Below are positions 51,875-61,376 of a stretch of 64,000 nt of DNA, in pieces. The DNA comes from Pseudomonas taiwanensis DSM 21245 (GTDB lineage Bacteria > Pseudomonadota > Gammaproteobacteria > Pseudomonadales > Pseudomonadaceae), in contig NZ_KE384451.1 of NCBI RefSeq assembly GCF_000425785.1, forward strand, positions 199,345 to 263,344. The letters run 5' to 3'. Position 1 is the stretch's first letter; every line of letters begins with the position of its first letter. A program made the position numbers and the translations under genes. The notes beneath the pieces are model-generated. The model worked only from the letters and a program-made list of their open reading frames with translations, was not told where the DNA came from and did no database searches.

Positions 51875-53029
51875 TTACTCCGCTTTGGCGTCTGCTTTGG
51901 CCGTGCTGGCCTGGGCTTGGCCGGCCGGCTTCTTGACGTTGGTGGCTTCGCTGACCTTGACCTCGACACCCGGACGCACATACTGCAGCCCTTCGGTGAT
52001 CAGGCGGTCGCCAGGGTTCAAACCTTCCTCGATCAGCCAGTCGCTACCCAGGGTCCGGCTGGCCTTGAGCTGGCGCAGCTCGACTTTGTTTTCCTGATTG
52101 ACCACCAGTGCGGTCGGCGCACCCTTGAGGTCGCGGGTCACACCCTGCTGCGGGGCCAGGATGGCGTTGCTGTTGACCCCGGCCTGCAAGCGGGCATGTA
52201 CGAACATGCCTGGCAGCAAGGTGTGTTCAGGGTTGGGGAAAATGGCGCGCAGGGTGACCGAACCGGTGGTCTCGTCGACCGCGACTTCGGAGAACTCCAG
52301 GCGACCTTCCTGCTTGAACAGGCTGCCGTCCTCCAGCACCAGTTGCACCTTGGCGGCATTGTTGCCGGCCTTCTGCAGCTGGCCGCTCTCCAGGTCACGG
52401 CGCAGCTTGAGCAGCTCGGCAGTGGACTGGGTGACATCGACGTAGATCGGGTCAAGTTGCTGGATCGTCGCCATGGCATTGCTCTGGCCATTGCTCACCA
52501 GGGCGCCTTCGGTCACCGAGGAGCGACCGATACGGCCGCTGATCGGCGCCAGTACCTTGGTGTAGCGCAGGTCGATCTGGGCGCTCTTGAGGGAAGCCTC
52601 GGCCTGCAATCGTTTGGCATTGGCATCGTCGTATTCCTGCTTGGAGACAGCCTGTTCGTCGATCAGCTGCTTGTAGCGCTCGGCCAGCGAGCGGGTCGCC
52701 TGCAGGTTGGCCTGGGCATTGGCCAGGTTGGCTTCGTAGACGGCCGGGTCGATCTGGTAGAGCTGCTGGCCTTCCTTGACGTCGCTGCCTTCCTTGAACA
52801 GGCGTTTGAGAATGATGCCATTGACCTGCGGACGCACTTCGGCGACCCGATAGGCACTGGTACGCCCCGGCAGTTCCGAGGTGAGGGTGAAGGCTTGTGG
52901 CTGGATGGTTACGACGCCGACCAGAGGAGCCTGCGCTGCGGGCGCTGCTTCTTCTTTCTTACAGCCACTGAGCAGGGTTGCCAGGGCGACGGCGGAAACC
53001 AGAGCGGTAACGGCTGGCTTGAATTGCAT
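51875..53029 (-). CDS. ttgA: Membrane-fusion lipoprotein TtgA
   Basis: This periplasmic adaptor has 384 residues. A lipoprotein signal with lipobox LLSGC (Cys22) is followed by beta-barrel, lipoyl (GQQLYQIDPAVYEANL) and alpha-hairpin segments (AERYKQLIDEQAVSKQEYDD) typical of AcrA-family adaptors. It connects TtgB to TtgC. It is the first gene of the operon, divergent from ttgR across a 256-bp gap that contains the operator. Confidence 0.96.
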   Translation of the reverse strand: MQFKPAVTALVSAVALATLLSGCKKEEAAPAAQAPLVGVVTIQPQAFTLTSELPGRTSAYRVAEVRPQVNGIILKRLFKEGSDVKEGQQLYQIDPAVYEANLANAQANLQATRSLAERYKQLIDEQAVSKQEYDDANAKRLQAEASLKSAQIDLRYTKVLAPISGRIGRSSVTEGALVSNGQSNAMATIQQLDPIYVDVTQSTAELLKLRRDLESGQLQKAGNNAAKVQLVLEDGSLFKQEGRLEFSEVAVDETTGSVTLRAIFPNPEHTLLPGMFVHARLQAGVNSNAILAPQQGVTRDLKGAPTALVVNQENKVELRQLKASRTLGSDWLIEEGLNPGDRLITEGLQYVRPGVEVKVSEATNVKKPAGQAQASTAKADAKAE

Positions 53030-53125
53030 GAGGATCCTCGGGTCGCTAGAGCAGGGAGACGCTCAAGAGTAATGGAAGAGTCTTGTCAGAAAAAAATCTA
53101 TCCGGTGGATAAATAGCTTACTAAC

Positions 53126-53164
53126 GAATATACTTACATTCACGGTTGTTTGTAAATACCGCTG
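53126..53164. promoter_or_regulatory. TtgR operator between ttgA and ttgR
   Basis: The 39-bp segment closely matches the TtgR operator I recall from P. putida. Its core TTACA-N12-TGTAA spans 53134-53155, overlapping the divergent ttgA and ttgR promoter area. Confidence 0.85.
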
Positions 53165-53285
53165 GGTGGTACTCGGCTACTGCCACAGCCCTTGATTAGC
53201 CTGTACGGAAGGTGCCCTGCAGAGGCAGCTCCGGTGGTTTCCCCGTCCGCGACACGCGTTCGGGCCCAAATGAGGTTGTACTGCC

Positions 53286-53918
53286 ATGGTCCGTCGAACC
53301 AAAGAAGAAGCCCAGGAAACCCGCGCCCAGATTATCGAAGCCGCGGAAAAGGCCTTCTACAAGCGCGGAGTTGCGCGAACCACCCTGGCCGACATCGCTG
53401 AACTGGCGGGCGTAACCCGGGGGGCGATCTACTGGCATTTCAATAATAAGGCCGAGCTGGTTCAGGCGCTGCTGGACAGCCTGCACGAAACCCATGACCA
53501 CTTGGCGCGTGCCAGTGAAAGCGAGGACGAAGTAGACCCGCTCGGCTGCATGCGCAAGCTGCTGCTGCAAGTGTTCAACCAGCTGGTGCTCGACGCCAGA
53601 ACCCGGCGTATCAATGAAATCCTGCATCACAAGTGCGAGTTCACCGATGACATGTGTGAAATTCGCCAGCAGCGCCAGGGCGCGGTGCTGGACTGCCACG
53701 AGGGCATTACCTTGGCACTGGCCAATGCAGTGCGCCGGGGCCAGTTGCCTGCCGAACTGGATGCAGAACGCGCTGCCATCGCACTGTTCGCCTATGTCGA
53801 TGGCTTGATCGGGCGCTGGCTTTTGCTGCCGGACAGTTTCGACCTGCTGCGCGATGCCGAACAATGGGTCGACACCGGGCTGGATATGCTGCGCTTGAGC
53901 CCGGCGCTGCGCAAATGA
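53286..53918 (+). CDS. ttgR: TetR-family repressor TtgR
   Basis: This 210-residue TetR regulator has an N-terminal helix-turn-helix (TTLADIAELAGVTRGAIYWH, about residues 32-51) and a long helical ligand-binding domain. It represses ttgABC and itself and is released by flavonoids and several antibiotics. The start MVRRTKEEAQ at 53286 is the family start, with GAGG about 10 nt upstream. Confidence 0.96.
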   Translation: MVRRTKEEAQETRAQIIEAAEKAFYKRGVARTTLADIAELAGVTRGAIYWHFNNKAELVQALLDSLHETHDHLARASESEDEVDPLGCMRKLLLQVFNQLVLDARTRRINEILHHKCEFTDDMCEIRQQRQGAVLDCHEGITLALANAVRRGQLPAELDAERAAIALFAYVDGLIGRWLLLPDSFDLLRDAEQWVDTGLDMLRLSPALRK

Positions 53919-53988
53919 CACTTTGTTAAGGATTGTGATGAAGTGTTTCCCCCATGTATTAAGGGGGGATTAACTGGGCGAGCCTGGC

Positions 53989-55440
53989 TTACCGTCCCCG
54001 CAACTGCCGATCAGGCAACGCAATCGCCGCCAGCAACCCTAACACCGCGGCCAGCGCACTTCCCATCAATAGCTGGCGGAACGTCTCAAGCAATCGCGCC
54101 TGGGTCTGCGCGTCTGCCTCCCCGGCCTGCAGGCTCCCCAGCAGTGGGTTGCCCAATAATTCGAAGCCGCCCTGGTGCAGCAAGGCCAGCAGGAAGCTGG
54201 ACATGCACGCCACGCCCATGGCTCCGCCGAGCGAGCGGAACAGGTTGGTGGTGCTGGTGGCTACACCGATATCCTTGATGTTCACCGCGCTCTGCGTGCC
54301 CACCAGCGAGGTTGGGAACTGCAACCCGCAAGCGATCCCGGTCAGCAGCATGAAGAGGCCACTGAGCAGGCTGGATTGTGGCGGAGTGATGGCCATGGCG
54401 AAGATCGCTACCGGCATCAGCAGCGCACCGGCCAGGATCTGTGGTTTGTAGCGGCCGGTGAAGCTGGTCAAGCGCCCGCCGGTGAAGGCGCCCACGGGCA
54501 GCCCCATGGCGAGTGGCAACAGGTGCAGTGCGGCGCTGTCGGCGCCGGCACCGGTGATGCCCTGGAAACGCAGCGGCATGAGCATGGTCAGCGAGATCGA
54601 CTGGAAACTGGCGAAGAAAATCACGCACCAACACAGCACCGCGACGCGATTACCGAACAGGTCCATGGGCAGCAGTGGTTCGCGGCAGCGCCGCTCGTGC
54701 GCCACGAACAGGGCCAAGCCGAGGGCGGCGCTGGCCAAAAGGGCCAGTACCGGAGCGGCTGTCCAGCCCTCGCCCTGGCCGACCAGTGTGATGCCCAGCA
54801 ACAGGCTGCCCAGGCCAAGAATCAACAGCACCGCGCCCAGATAATCGACCCGCGCCTCGCGACGCCTGACCGGCATGTCGCGCAGGGCGCGGTGGATCGC
54901 CCATAGCGCGAAAAGGCCCAGCGGCAGGTTGATCCAGAACACCCAGCGCCAGGACAGGTATTCGGTGAGCCAGCCGCCGACCACGGGCCCGGCCACGCTG
55001 GCCAGGGCATACATGCTGCTGAAATACCCCTGGTAGCGACCTCGCTCCCGAGGGGGCACGAAGTCGCCGATGATGGCCTGGCTCACCGATACCATGCCGC
55101 CGGCGCCGATCCCTTGCAGCACCCGGGCGAGCACCAGTTGCTGCATGTCCTGGGCCAGGGCACAGGCGACCGAGGCCAGGGTGAACAGGCCGATACCGGT
55201 CAGAATCATGCGGCGGCGCCCATACAGGTCGCCGAGCTTGCCGTAGATCGGTACGGCCACGGTCATGGCCACCATGTAGCCGGAGATGACCCACGCCAAC
55301 AGGCCGACGTCGTTGAACTGTGCCGAGATGGCAGGCAGTGAGATGGCAACGATGGTCTGGTCGAGGGCGCCGAGGAAGATGGCCAGCATCAACGCGGTGA
55401 GTACGTTGCGCAAAACGGCGGGGGGCAGGGCGGCGGTCAC
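53989..55440 (-). CDS. DHA2-family (EmrB/QacA) MFS drug transporter
   Basis: This MFS permease has 483 residues and about 14 helices. The motif-A segment YGKLGDLYGRRRMI and motif C VAGPVVGGWL of drug:H+ antiporters are present, with an early Asp in FLGALDQTIVAISLP. It is convergent with ttgR, and no adaptor gene is adjacent. The substrate is unknown; drugs or other toxic small molecules are likely. Confidence 0.88.
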   Translation of the reverse strand: MTAALPPAVLRNVLTALMLAIFLGALDQTIVAISLPAISAQFNDVGLLAWVISGYMVAMTVAVPIYGKLGDLYGRRRMILTGIGLFTLASVACALAQDMQQLVLARVLQGIGAGGMVSVSQAIIGDFVPPRERGRYQGYFSSMYALASVAGPVVGGWLTEYLSWRWVFWINLPLGLFALWAIHRALRDMPVRRREARVDYLGAVLLILGLGSLLLGITLVGQGEGWTAAPVLALLASAALGLALFVAHERRCREPLLPMDLFGNRVAVLCWCVIFFASFQSISLTMLMPLRFQGITGAGADSAALHLLPLAMGLPVGAFTGGRLTSFTGRYKPQILAGALLMPVAIFAMAITPPQSSLLSGLFMLLTGIACGLQFPTSLVGTQSAVNIKDIGVATSTTNLFRSLGGAMGVACMSSFLLALLHQGGFELLGNPLLGSLQAGEADAQTQARLLETFRQLLMGSALAAVLGLLAAIALPDRQLRGR

Positions 55441-55878
55441 GGGGCTTACCTTGTCTTGGCTTTGGGCAGTGGCTCTATCTCGGTGACAGGGCGCCGTCGT
55501 CAGCGAAAGCGGCGTGTTTCCTGTGAGAGCGGAGTTGCCCGCGATGGGCGGGTGCGAATTCCCGGATTGTAACCCGAGTTAGGTAGCTCCCTATGTACTA
55601 TCTGCATCCCCTATGCAAGATCGGCATTGGCGCATTCATCCAGAGCTGCATGGCTGCGTGCTATCTTGGCTGAGCCGCAGAGGCTGAAATCCGGGGCTTG
55701 CCCCAGCTTGGTGCGAACTGCAAATGCCGGATTTTCTCGTCGCTGTATCCCATACCTTTTATTCCTCTGCCTGCATGTCGAGCATGACCGCCCAGATGGC
55801 GACGGTTGGAACAGGTCAGGTAGACCCGATTCAGGGGTCGGTAGCAACCGTTCAATTTCACGTTATTGCGGAGTGATC
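55441..55878. other. Intergenic region before oxaloacetate decarboxylase
   Basis: This 438-bp gap has no supportable gene. Minus-strand frames of 66-78 codons lack ribosome sites. It must contain the divergent promoters of the MFS and decarboxylase genes. No operator was recognised. Confidence 0.5.
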
Positions 55879-56748
55879 ATGCCCAAGGCTTCCCATAAAG
55901 ATCTGCGTATTGCCTTCCGCGAGCTGCTCGCTTCAGGTTCCTGCTATCACACCGCGTCCGTGTTCGACCCGATGTCGGCGCGCATTGCCGCTGACCTGGG
56001 CTTCGAAGTGGGCATTCTCGGTGGCTCGGTGGCCTCGCTCCAGGTGCTGGCCGCCCCGGACTTCGCCCTGATCACCCTGAGCGAATTCGCCGAGCAAGCT
56101 ACCCGTATTGGCCGTGTGGCCCAGTTACCGGTGCTTGCCGATGCCGACCATGGCTACGGCAACGCGCTCAATGTCATGCGTACGGTCATCGAACTGGAGC
56201 GCGCCGGTGTCGCCGGCCTGACCATCGAAGACACCTTGCTGCCGGCCCAGTTCAGCCGCAAGTCCACCGACCTGATCTCGGTCGAGGAAGGTGTCGGCAA
56301 GATCCGTGCGGCCCTTGAGGCCCGAGTCGATTCGTCGATGGCGATCATTGCCCGTACCAACGCAGGGGTGCTGAGCACCGAAGAAATCATCGTGCGCACC
56401 CAGAGCTACCAGAAGGCCGGTGCCGACGGCATTTGCATGGTGGGCGTGAAGGACTTCGAGCAGCTCGAGCAGATTGGCGAGCACCTGAACGTGCCGATGA
56501 TGCTGGTGACCTACGGCAACCCGAACCTGCGCGACGACGAGCGCCTGGCCCGCCTGGGCGTGCGTGTGGTGGTCGATGGCCATGCCGCCTACTTTGCCGC
56601 GATCAAGGCCACCTACGACTGCTTGCGCCTGCAACGGGGCCAACAGAACAAGTCGGAGAACCTCAGTGCGACCGAGCTCTCGCACACTTACACCCAGCCC
56701 GAGGACTACATCCGCTGGGCCAAGGAGTACATGAGCGTCGAGGAGTGA
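55879..56748 (+). CDS. Oxaloacetate decarboxylase (isocitrate lyase/PEP mutase superfamily)
   Basis: This 289-residue TIM-barrel enzyme has the Mg-binding ADADHGYGNALNVMRTV segment and a preceding FDPMSARIAADLGFEVGILG loop. The overall sequence resembles P. aeruginosa PA4872, an oxaloacetate decarboxylase, rather than methylisocitrate lyase, because the KKCGH-type lyase motif is absent. It converts oxaloacetate to pyruvate and CO2. I used ATG 55879; a long upstream in-frame extension from 55627 is not supported. Confidence 0.85.
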   Translation: MPKASHKDLRIAFRELLASGSCYHTASVFDPMSARIAADLGFEVGILGGSVASLQVLAAPDFALITLSEFAEQATRIGRVAQLPVLADADHGYGNALNVMRTVIELERAGVAGLTIEDTLLPAQFSRKSTDLISVEEGVGKIRAALEARVDSSMAIIARTNAGVLSTEEIIVRTQSYQKAGADGICMVGVKDFEQLEQIGEHLNVPMMLVTYGNPNLRDDERLARLGVRVVVDGHAAYFAAIKATYDCLRLQRGQQNKSENLSATELSHTYTQPEDYIRWAKEYMSVEE

Positions 56749-56767
56749 CCGGCGCGTGGCGCCGAGG

Positions 56768-56941
56768 TCAACGCACGGCGCTCAAGGTTGCACTCTGAGG
56801 CACGCAGTGCTCATGCTGGCAACTGGCTGCTGAGTGGGGTTGGCTGCGAAGCAGCTCTACCCGCCAGCAAGCCGAGCCGTAAACACCCGCTACGGCCAGC
56901 AGCATTACCACAAGGGCGATTCTTCTGGTTTTGATGCCCAT
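56768..56941 (-). CDS. Small single-pass membrane protein
   Basis: The frame encodes 57 residues starting at ATG 56941 with an excellent GGAGGTGA 5 nt upstream. A hydrophobic helix (RIALVVMLLAVAGVYGSACW, about 7-26) is followed by a short tail with several Cys/His (SCQHEHCVPQ). This is a candidate small envelope protein of unknown role that would be missed by length filters. Confidence 0.55.
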   Translation of the reverse strand: MGIKTRRIALVVMLLAVAGVYGSACWRVELLRSQPHSAASCQHEHCVPQSATLSAVR

Positions 56942-57005
56942 GATGCTCACCTCCAGTCCCGGCAACAGGTGATACACCTGAGCATAGGTCAGTCGGGACG
57001 GCTTG

Positions 57006-57914
57006 TCAGGGCCAGCCCTGGTCCCATTCTGGTTCCGCCTGAAAACGTTGAGACAGAAAATCCAGCATGCTGCGCAAGGTTGCCGGCATGTGCTTGCGCG
57101 AGGTGTACACCGCGTTCAGGCTCAGCGCTTGCGGTTGTGCCTCTGGTAGCACGCGAACCAACTCTCCACTGCGCAGCGCCGCGGCAGCCAGGTAGCTTGG
57201 CAACATTGCGATACCCGCGTTGGCCAGCGTCGCCGTCTGCAGGGTCATGGCCTCGTTGGCGGTGATATTGCCTGCGACGGGGACCGCGATCTGTTGGCCC
57301 TGCACATCGAATTGCCACAGGTCGTGCCCGAAGTAGGCGTGGGTCAGGCAGTTGTGCCGGCTCAAATCCTCGACCCGCTGTGGCGTTCCGTGCTGGCGCA
57401 AGTAGGCTGGTGAAGCGCACACCACCGAACGGCACACGGTCAAGCGTCGGGCGATCAGGTTCGGGTCAAGGTCGTTACTGGTACGAATCGCCAGGTCGAT
57501 GCGTTCATCGACCAGATTCACAGTGCGGTCCAGTACCTGCAGGTCAACCTTCACCCCTGGGTAGCGCTGCACGTAATCGGCGATCGCGGCCACCAGTTGT
57601 GCCTGTGCGAACGACGTGCTGACGCTGATGCGCAGCTCACCACGCGGTGCATCATCCGGCTGGCGCACGGCTGTTTCCAGCTCGCCGGCCAACTCCAGCA
57701 ATTGGCGACAGCGGGGCAGGGTTTGCTGGCCGGCGGCGGTCAGGCTCAGCTTGCGTGTGGTGCGTTGCATGAGGCGCGCGCCGACCCAGTCCTCCAGCGC
57801 TGCCAGATACCGCGAAACCACCGGTCGCGATAATTGCAGCTGATCCGCCGCCGCCGATTGGCTTCCCAGGTCGACGACGGTGACGAAGACGCGCATGGCG
57901 TTCAGACGGTCCAT
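57006..57914 (-). CDS. LysR-family regulator, divergent from an SDR gene
   Basis: This is a 302-residue LysR regulator with an N-terminal helix-turn-helix (SAAADQLQLSRPVVSRYLAA, residues 19-38) and a typical effector domain. It is divergent from the NAD(P)-binding protein gene across 140 bp and probably regulates it. The inducer is unknown. ATG 57914 gives the usual start MDRLNAMRVF. Confidence 0.9.
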   Translation of the reverse strand: MDRLNAMRVFVTVVDLGSQSAAADQLQLSRPVVSRYLAALEDWVGARLMQRTTRKLSLTAAGQQTLPRCRQLLELAGELETAVRQPDDAPRGELRISVSTSFAQAQLVAAIADYVQRYPGVKVDLQVLDRTVNLVDERIDLAIRTSNDLDPNLIARRLTVCRSVVCASPAYLRQHGTPQRVEDLSRHNCLTHAYFGHDLWQFDVQGQQIAVPVAGNITANEAMTLQTATLANAGIAMLPSYLAAAALRSGELVRVLPEAQPQALSLNAVYTSRKHMPATLRSMLDFLSQRFQAEPEWDQGWP

Positions 57915-58054
57915 GATTTGCTCGATTTCAGAAACAAACTATGTCCCAGCATCGCATTTTTCGTAATGAAGCGGGCAACTAAGCTGATGAGCATGTTGTC
58001 GCCGCTGCCTTGGCGATCGAAGTGGTAAACACCTTAACGAAGGGAGTGTTGTTC

Positions 58055-58669
58055 ATGAGCAAGATCGCAATCATCGGTGCCACCGGCCGGGCTGGCGGCC
58101 AGTTGCTGGAGGAAGCCCTGCGCCGTGGTCATAGCGTCGTCGCGATTGCCCGCGACCCCTCGCGCTTGCAAGGGCGTGCAGGTGTCACGGTCAAGGCGTT
58201 GGATGCCAAGGACAGCGCAGCCTTGCAGGCGGCCGTTGCGGACGTGGATGCAGTGCTGAGTGCTGCGCACTTCTCGACCCTCGAACCGCAGGCGGTTATC
58301 GAGCCGGTCAAGCGCGCTGGGGTAAAGCGACTGCTGGTGGTAGGCGGCGCCGGCAGTCTGCTGCTACCGTCCGGCCAGCGGGTGATCGACAGTCCTGACT
58401 TCCCCGAGGCGTACAAGGCCGAGGCCAGTGCAGGGGTTCGTTTCCTGGATGCGTTGCGCCAGGAACAAGCGCTGGACTGGACCTTCCTGTCGCCTTCGGC
58501 GGAATTCGTCGAAGGAGAGCGCACGGGCCATTACACGCTTGGCAAGGATCATCTGTTGATCGGCAAAGACGGCAAGAGCTGGATCTCTTTCGCTGATTTC
58601 GCCATCGCCCTGATCGATGAATTGGAAAAACCAGCGCATTCGCGGCAGCGGTTCACCGTTGGCTATTGA
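58055..58669 (+). CDS. NAD(P)H-binding atypical SDR (NmrA/SDR_a5-like)
   Basis: This is a 204-residue Rossmann protein with the dinucleotide motif GATGRAGGQL (residues 8-17) and a GSLLLPSG loop. There is no clear YxxxK pair, so it is probably an atypical SDR or redox sensor. It is divergent from the LysR gene at 57006. I chose ATG 58055 (GGGAGTG upstream) rather than the longer frame from 58010. Confidence 0.85.
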   Translation: MSKIAIIGATGRAGGQLLEEALRRGHSVVAIARDPSRLQGRAGVTVKALDAKDSAALQAAVADVDAVLSAAHFSTLEPQAVIEPVKRAGVKRLLVVGGAGSLLLPSGQRVIDSPDFPEAYKAEASAGVRFLDALRQEQALDWTFLSPSAEFVEGERTGHYTLGKDHLLIGKDGKSWISFADFAIALIDELEKPAHSRQRFTVGY

Positions 58670-58714
58670 GTCGGCTTCGAGTTCCGACAAGCCGGCCTCT
58701 ACAGGGGGGCTGGT

Positions 58715-59590
58715 TCACTGATGGGCGCGTTGCTCCAGCCAGTCCAGCAATTCGATCAAGCCCGCTGGCAGGCTCTTGGCCTGGCTGACCAGATAGTAGC
58801 CTTTGCCGGTCGTGACCTTGACCCCGAATGGCATGCACAGGCGTCCGCTGCGCAGGTCGTCGCCAATCAGCGCCCAATCGCCAATGGCCACGCCGGTGCC
58901 CTGGGAGGCCATGGCCATCGCCATGTCCAGCGTCTCGAAATGTTGTTTCGGGCCTTGTGGGTCGAAGGTTGCCCCGGCAGCCTGCAGCCATAGCCGCCAG
59001 TCATGCTCGTCGCGCGAAGGGTGCAGCAGCATGTGACGCGCCAGGTCTTCGATCTGGCGCAGCGGCACGGGCCCTTCCAGTAGCGATGGCGCGCAGACCG
59101 GGGTCAGTTGCTCGTCGAACAGCTTGCGCACCCGCAGCCCATGGTTCGGCAGACTGCCGTAGACCACGGCGGCGTCAAAGCCTTCGCGACGGAAATCCAC
59201 CCCGTGTTGCACGGTCGTGGTCAACTCCACCGGTATGTCGGGGCGCAAGGCCTGCCATTCCATCAGGCGCGGCAGTAGCCAGCGCATCACGCAGGTCGGT
59301 GCCTTGAGCTGCAACGTGGCATTGCGCCCGCTCACTTCGCGCACGCCTTGCTCGATCAGGGCGAATACCTGCTGCACCCGTGGCAGCCAGTCCTGGCCTT
59401 CACGGGTCAGGCTCAGCCCCCGGGCCTGGCGCTGGAACAGGGTATAGCCCAGATGTTCCTCGAGCCCGGCAATCTGCCGGCTTACGGCACCTTGGGTGAT
59501 GTGCAACTGTTGCGCCGCACGGGTGAAGTTGCAGTGCTGCGCTGTCACCAGGAACGTGTGCAGGGCGGACAGGGGCGGAAGGCGTTTCAT
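58715..59590 (-). CDS. LysR-family regulator (GcvA-like), divergent from the TPP enzyme
   Basis: This is a 291-residue LysR protein of the GcvA group. The helix-turn-helix is NFTRAAQQLHITQGAVSRQI (residues 21-40), followed by PTCVMRWLLPRLMEWQALRPD, typical of this group. It is divergent from the TPP-dependent decarboxylase across 114 bp and probably controls it. Confidence 0.92.
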   Translation of the reverse strand: MKRLPPLSALHTFLVTAQHCNFTRAAQQLHITQGAVSRQIAGLEEHLGYTLFQRQARGLSLTREGQDWLPRVQQVFALIEQGVREVSGRNATLQLKAPTCVMRWLLPRLMEWQALRPDIPVELTTTVQHGVDFRREGFDAAVVYGSLPNHGLRVRKLFDEQLTPVCAPSLLEGPVPLRQIEDLARHMLLHPSRDEHDWRLWLQAAGATFDPQGPKQHFETLDMAMAMASQGTGVAIGDWALIGDDLRSGRLCMPFGVKVTTGKGYYLVSQAKSLPAGLIELLDWLEQRAHQ

Positions 59591-59704
59591 CGCGGCGAGC
59601 CATGATTAAAGGACATGGCTAGTATGTGTTTTTTTGCCTTGTGGCGATAGCCATGGCTTGGGTCCAATGGGCACAGATACCCAACAAGATCCAAGGTGAA
59701 TTCC

Positions 59705-61342
59705 ATGGCAACCTGCGGCGAAGTACTGGTCAAACTCCTTGAAGGCTATGGTGTGGACCATGTCTTCGGCATACCCGGCGTCCACACCGTGGAGCTTTAC
59801 CGGGGCTTGGCGGGCTCCACCATCCGGCATGTCACCCCGCGGCACGAGCAAGGTGCTGGGTTCATGGCTGATGGCTATGCCCGTACTCGCGGCAAGCCAG
59901 GGGTGTGTTTCATCATCACCGGCCCGGGCATGACCAACATCACCACCGCGATGGGCCAGGCCTATGCCGACTCGATCCCGATGCTGGTGATTTCCAGCGT
60001 GCAATCGCGCGATCAACTGGGCGGCGGGCGCGGCAAGTTGCATGAGTTGCCGAACCAGGCAGCATTGGTGGGGGGCGTGGCGGCCTTCTCGCACACGCTG
60101 ATGAGCGCCGATGACCTGCCGCACGTGCTGGCCCGAGCGTTTGCCGTGTTCGACAGCGGGCGTCCGCGTCCCGTGCATATCGAGATTCCCCTGGACGTTC
60201 TGGTCGAGCCGGCCGATCACTTGCTGCCCGCACGCGTGGTACGCAGTCATCGGGCCGGCGCCGCTGCGCAAGCCGTGGCGGCGATGGCCGAACGCCTGGC
60301 CAATGCACGCCGGCCGCTGATTCTGGCCGGTGGTGGCGCCTTGGCTGCGGGTGCGGTTCTGGTGCGTCTGGCCGAGCATCTGCAGGCTCCGGTGGCGCTG
60401 ACCATCAATGCCAAGGGCCTGTTGCCGTCAGACCATCCGCTGCAAATGGGTTCGACCCAGTCGCTTGTGGCGACGCGCGCCCTGGTGGCAGAGGCCGACG
60501 TGGTGCTGGCCATTGGTACTGAGCTGGCCGAAACCGACTACGACGTGACGTTCAAGGGTGGTTTCGAAATCCCTGGCTGCCTGCTGCGCATCGATATCGA
60601 CCCCGACCAGACCGTGCGCAATTATCTGCCGGCGCTGGCGCTGGTGGCCGATGCAGAGCTGGCGGCCCATGATCTGCTCAACGCCTTGCAAGCACAACCG
60701 CAGCCGGCGCGTGCCGAGGACTGGGGTGTGGCGCGGGTAGCGCGCCTGCGCCAAACGCTGTCGGCCGGCTGGGACCAACCGACTTTGAGCCAGACCCGGC
60801 TGCTGCGTAGCATCCTGGACCGGCTGCCCAACGCCATTCTGGTTGGGGATTCGACCCAGCCGGTGTACACCGGCAACCTGACCCTGGACATGGACCAGCC
60901 ACGTCGCTGGTTCAACGCCTCGACCGGCTATGGCACCCTCGGTTACGCCCTGCCGGCCGCCATGGGCGCATGGCTGGGTAGCGCCGAAGCGGTGGCTGAG
61001 CGCGCCCCGGCGGTGTGCCTGATCGGCGATGGTGGGCTGCAGTTCACCTTGCCGGAACTGGCCAGCGCGGTGGAGGCCCAGGTCCCGCTGATTGTCCTGC
61101 TGTGGAACAATCAGGGCTACGAGGAAATCAAGAAGTACATGGTCAACCGTGCCATCGAACCGGTCGGCGTGGACATCCACACCCCGGATTTCCTGGGTGT
61201 GGCTCGGGCATTGGGCGCTGCGGCGGAGCATGTGGCCGATGTCGCCCAACTGCAGGAGGCATTGGGGCATGCCGTGGAGCGCCAGGGGCCGACGTTGATC
61301 CAGGTGGATCAGAACCAGTGGCAGTCGGCGGTTCGCGGCTGA
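59705..61342 (+). CDS. TPP-dependent enzyme, 5-guanidino-2-oxopentanoate decarboxylase (AruI)-like
   Basis: This TPP enzyme has 545 residues in the acetolactate-synthase superfamily. The catalytic Glu48 is in TPRHEQGAGFMADGYAR. The TPP-binding motif starts GDGGLQFTLPELASAVEAQ and ends LLWNNQGYEEI. The sequence resembles AruI, which decarboxylates 5-guanidino-2-oxopentanoate in the arginine transaminase route, more than IlvB. No transaminase gene (aruH) is adjacent, so the substrate is not certain. ATG 59705 has AAGGTGA 5 nt upstream. Confidence 0.82.
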   Translation: MATCGEVLVKLLEGYGVDHVFGIPGVHTVELYRGLAGSTIRHVTPRHEQGAGFMADGYARTRGKPGVCFIITGPGMTNITTAMGQAYADSIPMLVISSVQSRDQLGGGRGKLHELPNQAALVGGVAAFSHTLMSADDLPHVLARAFAVFDSGRPRPVHIEIPLDVLVEPADHLLPARVVRSHRAGAAAQAVAAMAERLANARRPLILAGGGALAAGAVLVRLAEHLQAPVALTINAKGLLPSDHPLQMGSTQSLVATRALVAEADVVLAIGTELAETDYDVTFKGGFEIPGCLLRIDIDPDQTVRNYLPALALVADAELAAHDLLNALQAQPQPARAEDWGVARVARLRQTLSAGWDQPTLSQTRLLRSILDRLPNAILVGDSTQPVYTGNLTLDMDQPRRWFNASTGYGTLGYALPAAMGAWLGSAEAVAERAPAVCLIGDGGLQFTLPELASAVEAQVPLIVLLWNNQGYEEIKKYMVNRAIEPVGVDIHTPDFLGVARALGAAAEHVADVAQLQEALGHAVERQGPTLIQVDQNQWQSAVRG

Positions 61343-61376
61343 GTTTTATACAGCCACGGCGCCTGTGGAGCGGCAA

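Noticed and set aside
50564..53116. 850-codon plus-strand open frame across ttgA/ttgB
   Set aside because: It lies antisense to two certain genes. Long antisense frames are expected in GC-rich DNA, and the product shows no domain.
58680..58712. REP-like fragment GACAAGCCGGCCTCTACAGG
   Set aside because: Only a single half is present with no partner arm, so it was not listed as a repeat feature.
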